Below are positions 32,259 to 41,076 of a stretch of DNA of 46,864 nt, one piece after another. The translations under genes and the position numbers were made by a program. The notes below the pieces were generated by a model. It did not search any database, had not been told where the DNA came from, and saw only the letters and a program-made list of their open reading frames with translations. Source of the DNA: Planctomycetota bacterium (GTDB taxonomy: Bacteria; Planctomycetota; UBA1135; JACQFD01); assembly GCA_016792805.1 (NCBI GenBank), contig JAEUHX010000078.1, positions 1 to 46,864 of the forward strand, in the 5' to 3' direction. Each line of letters starts with the position of its first letter. Within the stretch, counting starts at the first letter, position 1.

Positions 32259-34274
32259 ATGACACAGCCCGCCGGCACCCAAGCCCGTCCCGACCTCGAG
32301 TCGCAGTGTGTTTCCGCCATCAAGCTGCTCGCGGTGGATGCCGTGGAGAAGGCCAAATCGGGGCATCCGGGAACGCCGATGGGCGCCGCCGACGTCGCCT
32401 TCGTGCTCTGGAGCGAATATTTGCGTTTCGATCCGAGCGATCCGGGCTGGGCGGGCCGGGATCGATTTGTGCTCTCCTGCGGCCATGCATGCATGCTGCA
32501 GTACTCACTTCTTCATCTGTTTGGATTCGCGCTGCCGATCGAGGAGCTGCAGCGATTCCGCCAGTGGGAGAGCCTCACGCCGGGGCATCCCGAGCGCGAG
32601 ACCGCAGGCGTCGAGATCGCCACCGGGCCGCTCGGGCAGGGCACCGGCAACGCGGTCGGCATGGCGATCGCCGCCAAGATGATGGCGGCGCGCTATCACC
32701 GCCCTGGGCACACGCCGTTCGCGCAGCGTGTCTACGCGATCGTGAGCGATGGCGATTTGATGGAGGGGATTTCGGCAGAGGCCGTCTCCATGGCCGGCCA
32801 CCTCGGGCTCTCGAATCTGACGTATCTGTACGACGATAATAAAATCACGATTGAGGGCTCGACGGAACTTGCGTGGAGCGAAGACATCGGCAAACGCTTC
32901 GAGGCATGCGGCTGGCATGTTCAGCGGATCGACGGGCACGACCGCGCCGCGATTCGGAAGGCGCTCGACGCGGCGCGTGCCGTCGAGGATCGCCCTCAAG
33001 TGATTATTTGCCGAACGCACATCGCGAACGGCGCTCCCAACAAAAAGGATTCTCACAAAGCGCACGGCGAGCCGCTAGGGGCGGACGAAACGGCGGCGAC
33101 CAAGCGTGCACTCGGCTGGCCGGAGCAGCCCGCGTTCTTCGTGCCGGACGAGGTGCGCGCGTTCTTCGCGAGCCGCGCGGCGGCCAAGCGCGCCGAGCGC
33201 GCCGCGTGGGACGCCGCCTACATGGCGTGGCGCACGGCCCATCCGGACCTCGCAGCGAATTATGACGCCGTGGCGACGCGCGCGGTGCCGGCCGACCTCG
33301 AAGCGCAGCTGCTGGCGGCTGCGCCGACGAAGGCCGAAGCGACACGCAACCTTTCGAACGCGATCTTACAGAAAGCGGCGGAGCTCGTTCCCGCGCTCGT
33401 CGGCGGGTCGGCCGATCTGGAGCCTTCGACGAAGACGCGCGTGAGCGCGTCGGGTTCGATCCAGCGCGGGAAATTCGACGGGCGGAACTTCCACTTCGGA
33501 ATTCGCGAGCACGCGATGGGCGCCGTGATGAACGGCATGGCCGCCTATGGCGGGTGGATTCCTTACGGATCCACATTTTTGACTTTCTCCGACTACATGC
33601 GTCCGTCCGTGCGGCTTGCGGCGCTGATGCACCTGCCGGCGATCTATGTGTGGACTCACGATTCCATCTTCGTCGGCGAAGACGGGCCCACGCACCAGCC
33701 GATCGAGCACGTGGCCTCGCTGCGGCTCATTCCGAATTTAGTGACGTTCCGGCCGGCCGATGGCGTCGAGACGGCGCTCGCCTGGGCGGCGGCGCTGCGT
33801 CGCCGGCACGGCCCGACGGCGCTCGTGCTGACGCGGCAGAAGACACCGCTGCTGCCGCGGTCGGCGCCACTCGATGCGGCCGCTTTCGCCAAGGGCGGAT
33901 ATGTGGTTTCAGAAGCTGCAGGCGGCGCGCCACGCGTCGTGATCGCGGCCAGCGGCTCCGAGGTCGGCACGGCGATGGAGGCGAAGGGCAAGCTGGAGGC
34001 GAAGGGAATCGCGACGCGCGTGGTTTCTGTGCCTTCCCTCGAGACCTTCGAGCAGCAGCCCCAGAGCTGGCGCGATGGCGTTCTTCCGCCCTCGGCGCGG
34101 CTCGTGGCCGTGGAGGCGGGTGTTCCCGATCCGTGGTATCGCCACGTGGGGCGTGACGGGCTCGTGCTCGGTATTCGGCGATTTGGTGCATCGGCGCCGG
34201 CCGAGGTGCTCGCTGAGAAGTTCGGATTCACCGGAGCCGCCGTCGCCGAGCGCATCGAGCAGTCGCTGCGCTGA
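32259..34274 (+). CDS. tkt: Transketolase
   Basis: 671 residues, the usual length. The N-terminal thiamine-diphosphate domain shows SGHPGTPMGAADVAFVL, GPLGQGTGNAVGMAIA and the ThDP motif GDLMEGISAEAVSMAGHL followed by YLYDDNKITIEG. The second domain has FGIREHAMGAVMNGMAAYGG and TFLTFSDYMRPSVRLAALM, then THDSIFVGEDGPTHQPIEH. A C-terminal transketolase domain follows. It moves two-carbon units in the non-oxidative pentose phosphate branch and works with the transaldolase encoded at 41077-42207. It starts 291 bp from the divergent vWA gene. The CotH-family gene begins 6 bp after its stop. Confidence 0.95.
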   Translation: MTQPAGTQARPDLESQCVSAIKLLAVDAVEKAKSGHPGTPMGAADVAFVLWSEYLRFDPSDPGWAGRDRFVLSCGHACMLQYSLLHLFGFALPIEELQRFRQWESLTPGHPERETAGVEIATGPLGQGTGNAVGMAIAAKMMAARYHRPGHTPFAQRVYAIVSDGDLMEGISAEAVSMAGHLGLSNLTYLYDDNKITIEGSTELAWSEDIGKRFEACGWHVQRIDGHDRAAIRKALDAARAVEDRPQVIICRTHIANGAPNKKDSHKAHGEPLGADETAATKRALGWPEQPAFFVPDEVRAFFASRAAAKRAERAAWDAAYMAWRTAHPDLAANYDAVATRAVPADLEAQLLAAAPTKAEATRNLSNAILQKAAELVPALVGGSADLEPSTKTRVSASGSIQRGKFDGRNFHFGIREHAMGAVMNGMAAYGGWIPYGSTFLTFSDYMRPSVRLAALMHLPAIYVWTHDSIFVGEDGPTHQPIEHVASLRLIPNLVTFRPADGVETALAWAAALRRRHGPTALVLTRQKTPLLPRSAPLDAAAFAKGGYVVSEAAGGAPRVVIAASGSEVGTAMEAKGKLEAKGIATRVVSVPSLETFEQQPQSWRDGVLPPSARLVAVEAGVPDPWYRHVGRDGLVLGIRRFGASAPAEVLAEKFGFTGAAVAERIEQSLR

Positions 34275-34280
34275 GCGCCC

Positions 34281-35873
34281 GTGGTTTGGGCAGTTGCAAT
34301 CTTCGCTGCGCTGGCTGCGGCGGCGCAGCATGCGGCCCCCAAGGGGCGCAAGGCGGACGCCGCCGACGCCTTCTTTTCCAAATCGCCGATTTGTGAGCTT
34401 CGGCTCGAAGTCGCGGCCGCCGAGCTCGAGGCGCTTCGCAAGGAGCCGCGCCAATTTGTGAAGTGCGTCCTCCGGGAAAGCGGCGGCGCCCGCTTCGAGG
34501 GGGTTTCGGTGAAGCTCAAGGGCGCGGCGGGCAGTTTTCGCGAGCTCGACGACAAGCCGGCTTTCACTCTGCGGATGGACAAGGGCAAGAAGGACCAGCG
34601 ATTCCACGGACTCGCAAAGTTCCACCTCAATAATTCCGTCCAGGATGAAACCTATCTTCACGAGCTGCTCGCAGCCGAACTGTTCCGAGAGGCGGGGATT
34701 CCTGCGACGCGCGTCGCGCATGCACGTGTGAAGCTCAACGATCGAGACTTGGGCTTCTATGTGCTGAAGGAGGGTTTCGACGAGCACTTCCTCGCGCGGC
34801 ATTTCCTCGATCCGCGCGGCAACCTCTATGACGGCGGCTTCTGCCAGGACATCGATGCCGACCTCGAGCGCGATGAGGGCGATGGCGGCGAATCTCGGAG
34901 CGATCTGAAGGGTCTTCTCGGAGTCGTACAGATCACCGACTCGAAGGTCCGGGCGGCACAGCTCGCTCAGCGCCTCGATGTCCAGGAATTCGTGACCTTC
35001 ATGGCCATGGAGGAGATGCTCGGCCACTGGGACGGATACACGATCAATCGCAATAATTATCGTCTCTACTTCGATCCGCGCTCCGGAAAGAGTTACTTCA
35101 TTCCGCACGGCATGGATCAGATCCTGGGGGATCCGGAAGCCTCCATTCTCGACCCGCCGACGGCACTCGTCGCGTCGGCCGTCCAGCGGGTCGCGGCTTG
35201 GCGCACGCTTTACCGCAAGCGCCTCAAGGAATTATTACCTCTTTTCTCTCCGCCCGAGAAGCTGCTCGCGCTCGTGAAGGAGGCGTCGGCGCGGCTGCGC
35301 CCCGTGCTCGCCGCCGGAAACGCCGAGGCCGGCGTCGCCTACGACGAGCGCATCGCCAATCTCCGCCGTCGCATCGAGGAGCGCGCCCGCAGCCTCCGCG
35401 ATCAGTGCGCAGCTCCGGAGCCGAAGCCGATCTCCTTTGCAGGCTCAAGTATCTATCGCCCTAAAATGTGGCGTTCGGCGTCGGAGTCGGAGGACGCGAA
35501 GCTCACCGAATCGCGCGTCGGCGGTGAGAAGCTGCTGACGATCGAGTGCGGACCGAGCGGCAGCTGCGTCGCGTCGTTTCGTACGACGGCGCTCCTCGAG
35601 CGCGGCCGGTACCGATTCATGGCGTCAGTGAAGACTGAGGGCGTCGTGCCGCTCCCGGGCGATGAGCCGCAGCAGGCGGGAGCCGCGGCACGCATCTCCG
35701 GCGAGGGCGCACGCGAGCGCGTGCAGGCCACGGCGCCGTGGCGATCGTTGAACTTTGATTTTGAAGTCGCCGACGACGCCCGCCCCATCGAGCTCGTCGT
35801 CGAGCTGCGCGCCTCGAAGGGACGCGCATTGTTCAAGGTCGATTCCCTCAGGCTCCAGCGGCTCGGGCTGTGA
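34281..35873 (+). CDS. CotH kinase-family secreted protein
   Basis: 530 residues. The start is a GTG at 34281, chosen because it gives an immediate signal sequence (MVWAVAIFAALAAAAQHA) and lies 6 bp after tkt. The CotH-like fold is visible in FEGVSVKLKGAAGSFRELDD, KFHLNNSVQDETYLHELLAA, then FREAGIPATRVAHARVKLND, then LGFYVLKEGFDEHFLARHFL and a terminal acidic site in SYFIPHGMDQILGD. CotH proteins are atypical protein kinases of spore coats, also found in many secreted bacterial proteins. The C-terminal 130 residues (SASESEDAKLTESRVGGEKL onward, ending VDSLRLQRLGL) look like a jelly-roll carbohydrate-binding domain. The short spacing suggests co-transcription with tkt, though no metabolic link is evident. 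Confidence 0.8.
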   Translation: MVWAVAIFAALAAAAQHAAPKGRKADAADAFFSKSPICELRLEVAAAELEALRKEPRQFVKCVLRESGGARFEGVSVKLKGAAGSFRELDDKPAFTLRMDKGKKDQRFHGLAKFHLNNSVQDETYLHELLAAELFREAGIPATRVAHARVKLNDRDLGFYVLKEGFDEHFLARHFLDPRGNLYDGGFCQDIDADLERDEGDGGESRSDLKGLLGVVQITDSKVRAAQLAQRLDVQEFVTFMAMEEMLGHWDGYTINRNNYRLYFDPRSGKSYFIPHGMDQILGDPEASILDPPTALVASAVQRVAAWRTLYRKRLKELLPLFSPPEKLLALVKEASARLRPVLAAGNAEAGVAYDERIANLRRRIEERARSLRDQCAAPEPKPISFAGSSIYRPKMWRSASESEDAKLTESRVGGEKLLTIECGPSGSCVASFRTTALLERGRYRFMASVKTEGVVPLPGDEPQQAGAAARISGEGARERVQATAPWRSLNFDFEVADDARPIELVVELRASKGRALFKVDSLRLQRLGL

Positions 35874-35877
35874 ACAC

Positions 35878-35911
35878 AAAAAACGCCGCGCATCGGCGCA
35901 GCGTTTTTGTT
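35878..35911. terminator. Bidirectional Rho-independent terminator between CotH gene and Rieske gene
   Basis: A-run, stem AAACGCCGCGC paired with GCGCAGCGTTT (one mismatch) around a four-base loop, then a T-run (GTTTTTGTT). It has A/T tracts on both sides and lies between two convergent genes, 5 bp after the CotH stop and 25 bp from the Rieske stop. This is the clearest intrinsic terminator in the window. Confidence 0.85.
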
Positions 35912-35935
35912 GCATGTGATCGGCCTCGGAAAACG

Positions 35936-36466
35936 TTACTTGTTCGGCGAGATCTTCACGAAGGTCTTCGTGCCCGATTTCACCTCCGTCGCCGTGTACG
36001 ACGTGAGGTCGGTTTTTGCCTGGCCCTTCGTCACTTTTCCAGACTCGGCGAACTTCGAGCCGTGGCACGGGCACTGGAAGCAGCGGTCGTCCGGCTTGTA
36101 GACGACGCCGCATCCCTTGTGCGTGCAGATCGCCGACACCGCGAACCAGGCCTTCTTGTCGGGGCTCTGCGAGACGATAATTGTGTCTTTTCCAAACTCG
36201 AGAAAGTGGCCGTTTGGCTCCTGCTTCTTCGTCTCGAGCCGCTTTTCGAACTTGGGCGGGTTGGCCGGGTCGAGCACGAACGAGCCGTCGTCCTGGAGGC
36301 CCGGCTTCAGCTCTTTGCCTCCCTTCGGGTCCTTAGGCTTACCGGCCGGCTTCTGTTCCTCCTTCTTCCCTTGGAGCGTCGCCGCGAGAACGTTCCCCGT
36401 CGTGAGGACGGCGAACGCGGATCCAGCGACATAGAGGAGAAAGGTGCGACGTTCGAGCTCGGTCAT
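35936..36466 (-). CDS. Tat-exported Rieske [2Fe-2S] protein
   Basis: 176 residues from the ATG at 36466. The N-terminus MTELERRTFLLYVAGSAF carries a twin-arginine motif (RRTFLL) as is usual for Rieske proteins. A Lys/Pro-rich linker (residues 33-60) follows, then the Rieske domain. The cluster motifs are complete: CTHKGC (Cys114, His116) and CPCHGS (Cys132, His135), with Cys119 and Cys134 placed for the usual disulfide. No cytochrome b partner is adjacent, so it may be a lone high-potential electron carrier or serve a complex encoded elsewhere. No Shine-Dalgarno sequence is visible upstream. Confidence 0.9.
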   Translation of the reverse strand: MTELERRTFLLYVAGSAFAVLTTGNVLAATLQGKKEEQKPAGKPKDPKGGKELKPGLQDDGSFVLDPANPPKFEKRLETKKQEPNGHFLEFGKDTIIVSQSPDKKAWFAVSAICTHKGCGVVYKPDDRCFQCPCHGSKFAESGKVTKGQAKTDLTSYTATEVKSGTKTFVKISPNK

Positions 36467-36576
36467 GGTGCGAGGAGGATAGCGGAAAGTGGGCGCCGCC
36501 TCCGCCAAGGCCGTACGTGGCCCGGCAGGCGACGTTGCCGGCAGCGTAACCCGAGCCGGGGCAGCAGGTTCCGGAG

Positions 36577-37320
36577 CTAGGCGCCGGCGGCGGCAGCCAA
36601 GGGTGCGTCGACGATCCAGAGGAGCGAGCCTTGCGACGGCGACACGCTGCCGGATGGCGGAGCCTCAGCGCCGCCGCGCAGCACGGCGCGCAGCGCGGGA
36701 GCTTTGTCGGCGCCCGTGGCGGCGAACACGACGGCTCGCGCCGCGTTCAAAGCCGGAAGCGTGAGCGACATGCGGCGCGAGCCGCCCGGGCCGGGGCCGA
36801 TGTCCACCATGCGGCCTACTTCGGTCAGGAGCGGCGAGCCCGGGAAAAGCGACGCGGTGTGCCCGTCGGCGCCCATGCCGAGAAGCACCCAATCCAGGCG
36901 AGGCGGGTCCGCTCCTTCCGCTTTACAAATCGCGCGCAGCTTGGATTCATACTCTTCGGCGGCGCGCTCGAGGTCGGCGCGATCTGCCTCCATGCGATGG
37001 ACGCGGCTCGCAGGGAGCGGAACGCGATCGAGGAGCGCCTCCCGCGCCATGCGATAATTGCTATCGGCGTGGTCTGGCGGAACGCATCGCTCGTCGCCGA
37101 AGAAGAGGTCGACACGGCTCCACGGGATCGAGTCGCGAAGCGGCGGCTTCGCCAGTAGCTCGTAGGCGGCGCGAGGCGTCTTGCCGCCGGCGAGCGCCAC
37201 GGCGGCATGCCCGCGCTCGCCAACGGCAGCCCACACAGCCGACTCAAACTCGCGAGCGACAGCGGCTGCCACCGCGGCCGCGTCGGGCGCCACCTCGATG
37301 CGTCCGCGGAAACTCACCAA
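36577..37320 (-). CDS. pgl: 6-phosphogluconolactonase
   Basis: 247 residues. Motifs AVALAGGKTPRAAYELLA, DLFFGDERCVPPDHADSNYR and WVLLGMGADGHTASLFPGSP are those of the Pgl/DevB family. It hydrolyses 6-phosphogluconolactone, the product of Zwf. The frame begins TTG-GTG immediately after the opcA stop (37321-37323), so the start is either TTG at 37320 or GTG at 37317; both are atypical and point to coupling with opcA. It is the last gene of the tal-gnd-zwf-opcA-pgl operon. Confidence 0.93.
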   Translation of the reverse strand: MVSFRGRIEVAPDAAAVAAAVAREFESAVWAAVGERGHAAVALAGGKTPRAAYELLAKPPLRDSIPWSRVDLFFGDERCVPPDHADSNYRMAREALLDRVPLPASRVHRMEADRADLERAAEEYESKLRAICKAEGADPPRLDWVLLGMGADGHTASLFPGSPLLTEVGRMVDIGPGPGGSRRMSLTLPALNAARAVVFAATGADKAPALRAVLRGGAEAPPSGSVSPSQGSLLWIVDAPLAAAAGA

Positions 37321-38496
37321 TTAACGCCCGTGGAAGGCGAGCGCGTAGGGGAGGGCTTTTTCGAAACCGTGGTCGCGCGGCGCGCGCGCAATGGCGCGCG
37401 TCAGCGCCTCGAGGTCGTCATCGGCGAGAATGGTGACTTGCCGCTCGCTCGCGGCACCCCCAGTCTCGACCCGGAGCGTGGCCGTCTCGGATCCGGCTGC
37501 GCGCTCGAGCCGAATGCGGCCGGACGCCGCGCGCGCTTCGACTGCGAGAATTGCGCCCGCGTGGTCGGCAGCGTCGCGGCCTGCCAAGGTCACAAATCGC
37601 GCCCCCTGGCGCTCGAGACGGAGCTCACGCTGTCCCGACGGCGAGCGCTTGGCGGCGCCCTCGAGGCGCCAGCCGAGGTGCGAGGCGAACCAGCCGCCGA
37701 GTAGCGCCGCCGTGGCGACGCCCCGGCGGACTTTCGGGTCCTGCGTCGGGCGTTCAACGAACTCCACCCGAAGCGATTGAATTTCACTCACAATTCTGCG
37801 CGCAGTGGGCGCGTCGAAGGCCGAGGCAACAGCCTCGAACCAGGGACGGAGGCGAACCCATTCGAGGTCGTGGACGCCGAAGCCGCCGGCCGCCTCCAAA
37901 TCATCCTGCTCCTCCCGCGCGCGAGTCTCTGGGTGCTCGCGGGCGATCGCGTCCGCGCGGGCGAGTGCGGCCAGTGGATCCGAGAAGCGGTGGGAATCCA
38001 ATAAAAGCGCGTCGGCGTCGTGGGCGAGATCCTGGATCAGCGGATGCGACAGAAGTTTCTCGCAAGGAACCCACAGAAATGCGAAGACATCGGGCACGAG
38101 GAGCGCGCGGACGGCGGGCGCCGCCGCGGCGACGCTCGGGCCGCTCGCGAAGATCTCGATGTGCTCGTGGCACACACGGCTCTGACCCTGCGCGCCGAGC
38201 GAGCAGATTGCGGAAACCTGCGCGTCGATGCGAGGCTCGTGAGCCGCAGGATCGACGAATACAAGAATCGCGCGTCCGGGCTGGCGCGAGCCGAAGCGCT
38301 CCACGACACTCTTCACGTGCTCGAATTGTTCGGAGTTGGAACAGGGTGCGACCAGCGTCATCGAGCAGGCGCGCGTCACTGGCCCCTGATTCGCCTTCGT
38401 CGAAGCCTCCGCCGAATCTTTCCACAATTGAGCGAGAGCGCGCTCGATGGCGCCCACTTCGATGCGCCCCTCGGCGCCGAGCCGGCTCGTTTCCAT
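37321..38496 (-). CDS. opcA: Glucose-6-phosphate dehydrogenase assembly protein OpcA
   Basis: 391 residues from the ATG at 38496; a TTG five codons earlier (38511) is also possible. The N-terminal IEVGAIERALAQLWKDSAEA and RACSMTLVAPCSNSEQFEHV, the central FLWVPCEKLLSHPLIQDLAH followed by ADALLLDSHRFSDP, and a C-terminal domain with ATAALLGGWFASHLGWRLE fit the OpcA family. OpcA is known mainly from Cyanobacteria and Actinobacteria, where it activates or assembles Zwf and mediates redox control. It follows zwf directly and precedes pgl with no gap. Confidence 0.9.
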   Translation of the reverse strand: METSRLGAEGRIEVGAIERALAQLWKDSAEASTKANQGPVTRACSMTLVAPCSNSEQFEHVKSVVERFGSRQPGRAILVFVDPAAHEPRIDAQVSAICSLGAQGQSRVCHEHIEIFASGPSVAAAAPAVRALLVPDVFAFLWVPCEKLLSHPLIQDLAHDADALLLDSHRFSDPLAALARADAIAREHPETRAREEQDDLEAAGGFGVHDLEWVRLRPWFEAVASAFDAPTARRIVSEIQSLRVEFVERPTQDPKVRRGVATAALLGGWFASHLGWRLEGAAKRSPSGQRELRLERQGARFVTLAGRDAADHAGAILAVEARAASGRIRLERAAGSETATLRVETGGAASERQVTILADDDLEALTRAIARAPRDHGFEKALPYALAFHGR

Positions 38497-38513
38497 GGTC
38501 GCAGCGCTCAAGG

Positions 38514-40091
38514 CTACAGCCGCCGCCAGCTTCGGCCGTCGTGGGCGATCAGGTCGTCGGCCGAGCGGGGGCCCCAGGAGCCGGCAGGATAGCTATCCAC
38601 GCCGTGGGCGCCGAGCTGCTGCCAGCCTTCGAGGATTGGTGTAACAAATCGCCACGCCTGCTCGACTTCGTCGCTTCGGGTGAACAGCGTCGAGTCGCCG
38701 ACCATGGAATCCAACAGAAGTCGCTCATAGGCCTCCGGCGGCTCGACGCCGAAGGAGGTGCCGTAGAGGAAGTCCATGCGGACCGGCTGCAGCGTCGGGC
38801 TCGGTCCCGGGACCTTCGAAGTGAACCTCAGAGAGATGCCCTCGTCGGGCTGGATGCGAACCGCGAGCACGTTCGGTTCCATGCGCGAGGACGCCGGACC
38901 GCGGAAGAGCGAGTGCGGCGGAGATTTGAACTGAATCGAGATCTCCGTGGCGCGGCGCGCGAGCCGCTTGCCGGCGCGCAGGTAGAACGGCACGCCCGAC
39001 CAACGCCAATTATCGACGTAGCAGCGGATGGCCGCGTAAGTCTCGGTGGCGCTCGCCGCGGGGACGCCCGGCTCCGATGTATATGCTGGCACCGCTTTTC
39101 CGCTCAGGGCGCCAGCGCCGTATTGTGCACGCGCCGTCTCGGACGCGACGCTCTCCGCGCGGATCGGTCGGAGTGCCCGGAGCACTTTCACTTTTTCGTC
39201 TCGAACGGCGTCGGCGTCGAGAGCCACGGGCGGCTCCATCGCGACGAGCGAAAGGAGCTGCAACACGTGATTCTGGATGATGTCGCGCGTGATGCCGGCC
39301 TTGTCGAAATATCCCGCGCGGGATTCGACTCCCACCGTCTCAGCGACGGTGATCTGCACTTGGTCGACGTATTTTTGATTCCAGATCGGCTCGAAGATCC
39401 CGTTAGCGAACCGGAAGACCAGCAGGTTCTGTACGGTCTCTTTCCCGAGATAGTGATCGATGCGGTAGATCTGATCCTCCCGCAGCACGCTCCCGAGCTC
39501 CGCATTGAGGCGCTGGCCGCTCGCGAGGTCGGTTCCGAAGGGCTTCTCAACAATCACACGCGACCACGGCCGCGACTCGCGCGAGACGAGGCCGGCAGCG
39601 CCGAGCTGCTTCACCACCGTGGCAATCTGTTCCGGCGGGATCGCGAGATAGAAAAGCCGATTTCCGGGGAGGCCGCGCTCCTTCTCGATCTGCTCCAGCG
39701 ATTCGCGCAGGCGCACGAAGGCGCTCTGCTCCGAGAACTCGCCGGGAACGTAATAAAGCCCCGCTGCGACGCGATCCCACACTTCCGCCGACGCGAGCCG
39801 ACGGCGGGAGAACTGCCCCATGGCCTCCCGCATCTGTGAGCGGAAGTCGTCGTGGGACACCGGGCGGCGCGCCACTCCGACGATCGCCGCCGGATTCGGA
39901 AGGAGCCCGTCGAGAGCCAGATTGTAGAGGGCGGGGAGCAGCTTTCGTTTTGTGAGATCTCCAGACGCGCCGAAGATCACGACGGTGCAGGGCTCCGCAC
40001 GGTGGGTGCCCGACGAGGTCGATTCGCGAAAAGGGTTCTGGAGCCCCTGGAACCACGGGGCGTCGACGGCAGCGGTCTCGGCGGGTGCCAT
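38514..40091 (-). CDS. zwf: Glucose-6-phosphate 1-dehydrogenase
   Basis: 525 residues from an ATG 4 bp after the gnd stop. NADP-binding motif VVIFGASGDLTKRKLLPALY (about 37-56), catalytic RIDHYLGKETVQNLLVFRFA (about 210-230), and FYLRAGKRLARRATEISI near the C-terminus. It oxidises glucose-6-phosphate to 6-phosphogluconolactone with NADP+. The presence of opcA immediately downstream suggests a Zwf that needs OpcA for activity. Confidence 0.95.
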   Translation of the reverse strand: MAPAETAAVDAPWFQGLQNPFRESTSSGTHRAEPCTVVIFGASGDLTKRKLLPALYNLALDGLLPNPAAIVGVARRPVSHDDFRSQMREAMGQFSRRRLASAEVWDRVAAGLYYVPGEFSEQSAFVRLRESLEQIEKERGLPGNRLFYLAIPPEQIATVVKQLGAAGLVSRESRPWSRVIVEKPFGTDLASGQRLNAELGSVLREDQIYRIDHYLGKETVQNLLVFRFANGIFEPIWNQKYVDQVQITVAETVGVESRAGYFDKAGITRDIIQNHVLQLLSLVAMEPPVALDADAVRDEKVKVLRALRPIRAESVASETARAQYGAGALSGKAVPAYTSEPGVPAASATETYAAIRCYVDNWRWSGVPFYLRAGKRLARRATEISIQFKSPPHSLFRGPASSRMEPNVLAVRIQPDEGISLRFTSKVPGPSPTLQPVRMDFLYGTSFGVEPPEAYERLLLDSMVGDSTLFTRSDEVEQAWRFVTPILEGWQQLGAHGVDSYPAGSWGPRSADDLIAHDGRSWRRL

Positions 40092-40095
40092 GGCT

Positions 40096-40989
40096 CTACG
40101 CCTTCTTCACGGCGTGACCGCCAAATTGATTGCGCAGCCCCGCGAGCACTTTGGCCGTGTAGGAGTCCTCCTGGCGCGAGCGGAATCGCGTGAGGAGCGA
40201 AAGAGTAATGACGGGAGCCGGAACGTTCTGGTCGATGGCCGTCTGCACCGTCCAGCGCCCTTCCCCGGAATCTTGAACATAACCTTTCAAGCCACCGAGG
40301 CTGGGGTCGTCCTGGAACATGCGCTCGGCGAGCTCGAGGAGCCACGATCGGACGACGCTCCCCTGATTCCACAAATGGCAGAGCTTCGCCATGTCGTAGG
40401 CGTAGGGCGAAGTCTTCAGAATCTCGAAGCCCTCGGCGTAGGCCTGCATCATTCCGTACTCGATCCCGTTATGGATCATCTTTGCGAAGTGCCCGGCGCC
40501 CGGCGGCCCCACGTGCAGATATCCGTCGGGCGGCGCCAGGGTTTTCACGGCGGGCTCGATGCGTGCGAAATCCTGCGGCTCGCCGCCCACCATGATGCAG
40601 TAGCCATTCTTGAGCCCCCAGATGCCGCCACTCGTGCCGGCATCACACCAGCCGATGCCCTTTTCTTTGAGCATCTTCGCGCGGCGCTGCGAATCATGAA
40701 AATTACAGTTGCCGCCGTCGACGACGAGATCACCCTTTGAGAGCAGCGGCGTCAGCGCGGTCAAGCTCTCCTCGACGGCTCCGTCGGGGATCATGAGCCA
40801 CACAACGCGCGGCGCGCGAAGCTTGCCGACGAGGTCGGCGAGCGAGCTCGCTCCCACGGCTCCGCGCTGCACCGCTTCCTGGACGGGCTCCGGGCTGCGG
40901 TTGAACGCGACGATGCGGTGCTGGCCTTGCAGCAGCCGCGTGACCATGTTCAACCCCATTTTTCCGAGACCGACGAAACCGAGCTCCAT
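40096..40989 (-). CDS. gnd: Decarboxylating 6-phosphogluconate dehydrogenase (short type)
   Basis: 297 residues from the ATG at 40989, with AAGG about ten bases upstream; an open extension to 41040 is not conserved in character. GFVGLGKMGLNMVTRLL is the dinucleotide-binding motif, followed by DLVVDGGNCNFHDSQRRAKM, CDAGTSGGIWGLKNGYCIMV and KMIHNGIEYGMMQAYAEGFE. The length (about 300) fits the short, often NAD-dependent subgroup rather than the 470-residue enteric enzyme. It makes ribulose-5-phosphate. It lies 87 bp after tal and 4 bp before zwf. Confidence 0.94.
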   Translation of the reverse strand: MELGFVGLGKMGLNMVTRLLQGQHRIVAFNRSPEPVQEAVQRGAVGASSLADLVGKLRAPRVVWLMIPDGAVEESLTALTPLLSKGDLVVDGGNCNFHDSQRRAKMLKEKGIGWCDAGTSGGIWGLKNGYCIMVGGEPQDFARIEPAVKTLAPPDGYLHVGPPGAGHFAKMIHNGIEYGMMQAYAEGFEILKTSPYAYDMAKLCHLWNQGSVVRSWLLELAERMFQDDPSLGGLKGYVQDSGEGRWTVQTAIDQNVPAPVITLSLLTRFRSRQEDSYTAKVLAGLRNQFGGHAVKKA

Positions 40990-41076
40990 GGGAACGAGCC
41001 TTTTGTGAGGGGACTTGGGATAGCAATGAAACTGTTGCACTACAAATCTGGCGCGCGTGGCGGGAATCCGAGGCGG

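Noticed and set aside
32505..35108. Minus-strand frames opposite tkt and the CotH gene
   Set aside because: Antisense to well-supported genes, with no motif of their own.
37551..39839. Plus-strand open frame of 762 codons
   Set aside because: Antisense to opcA and zwf; the product is Arg/Pro-rich with no fold-like pattern.
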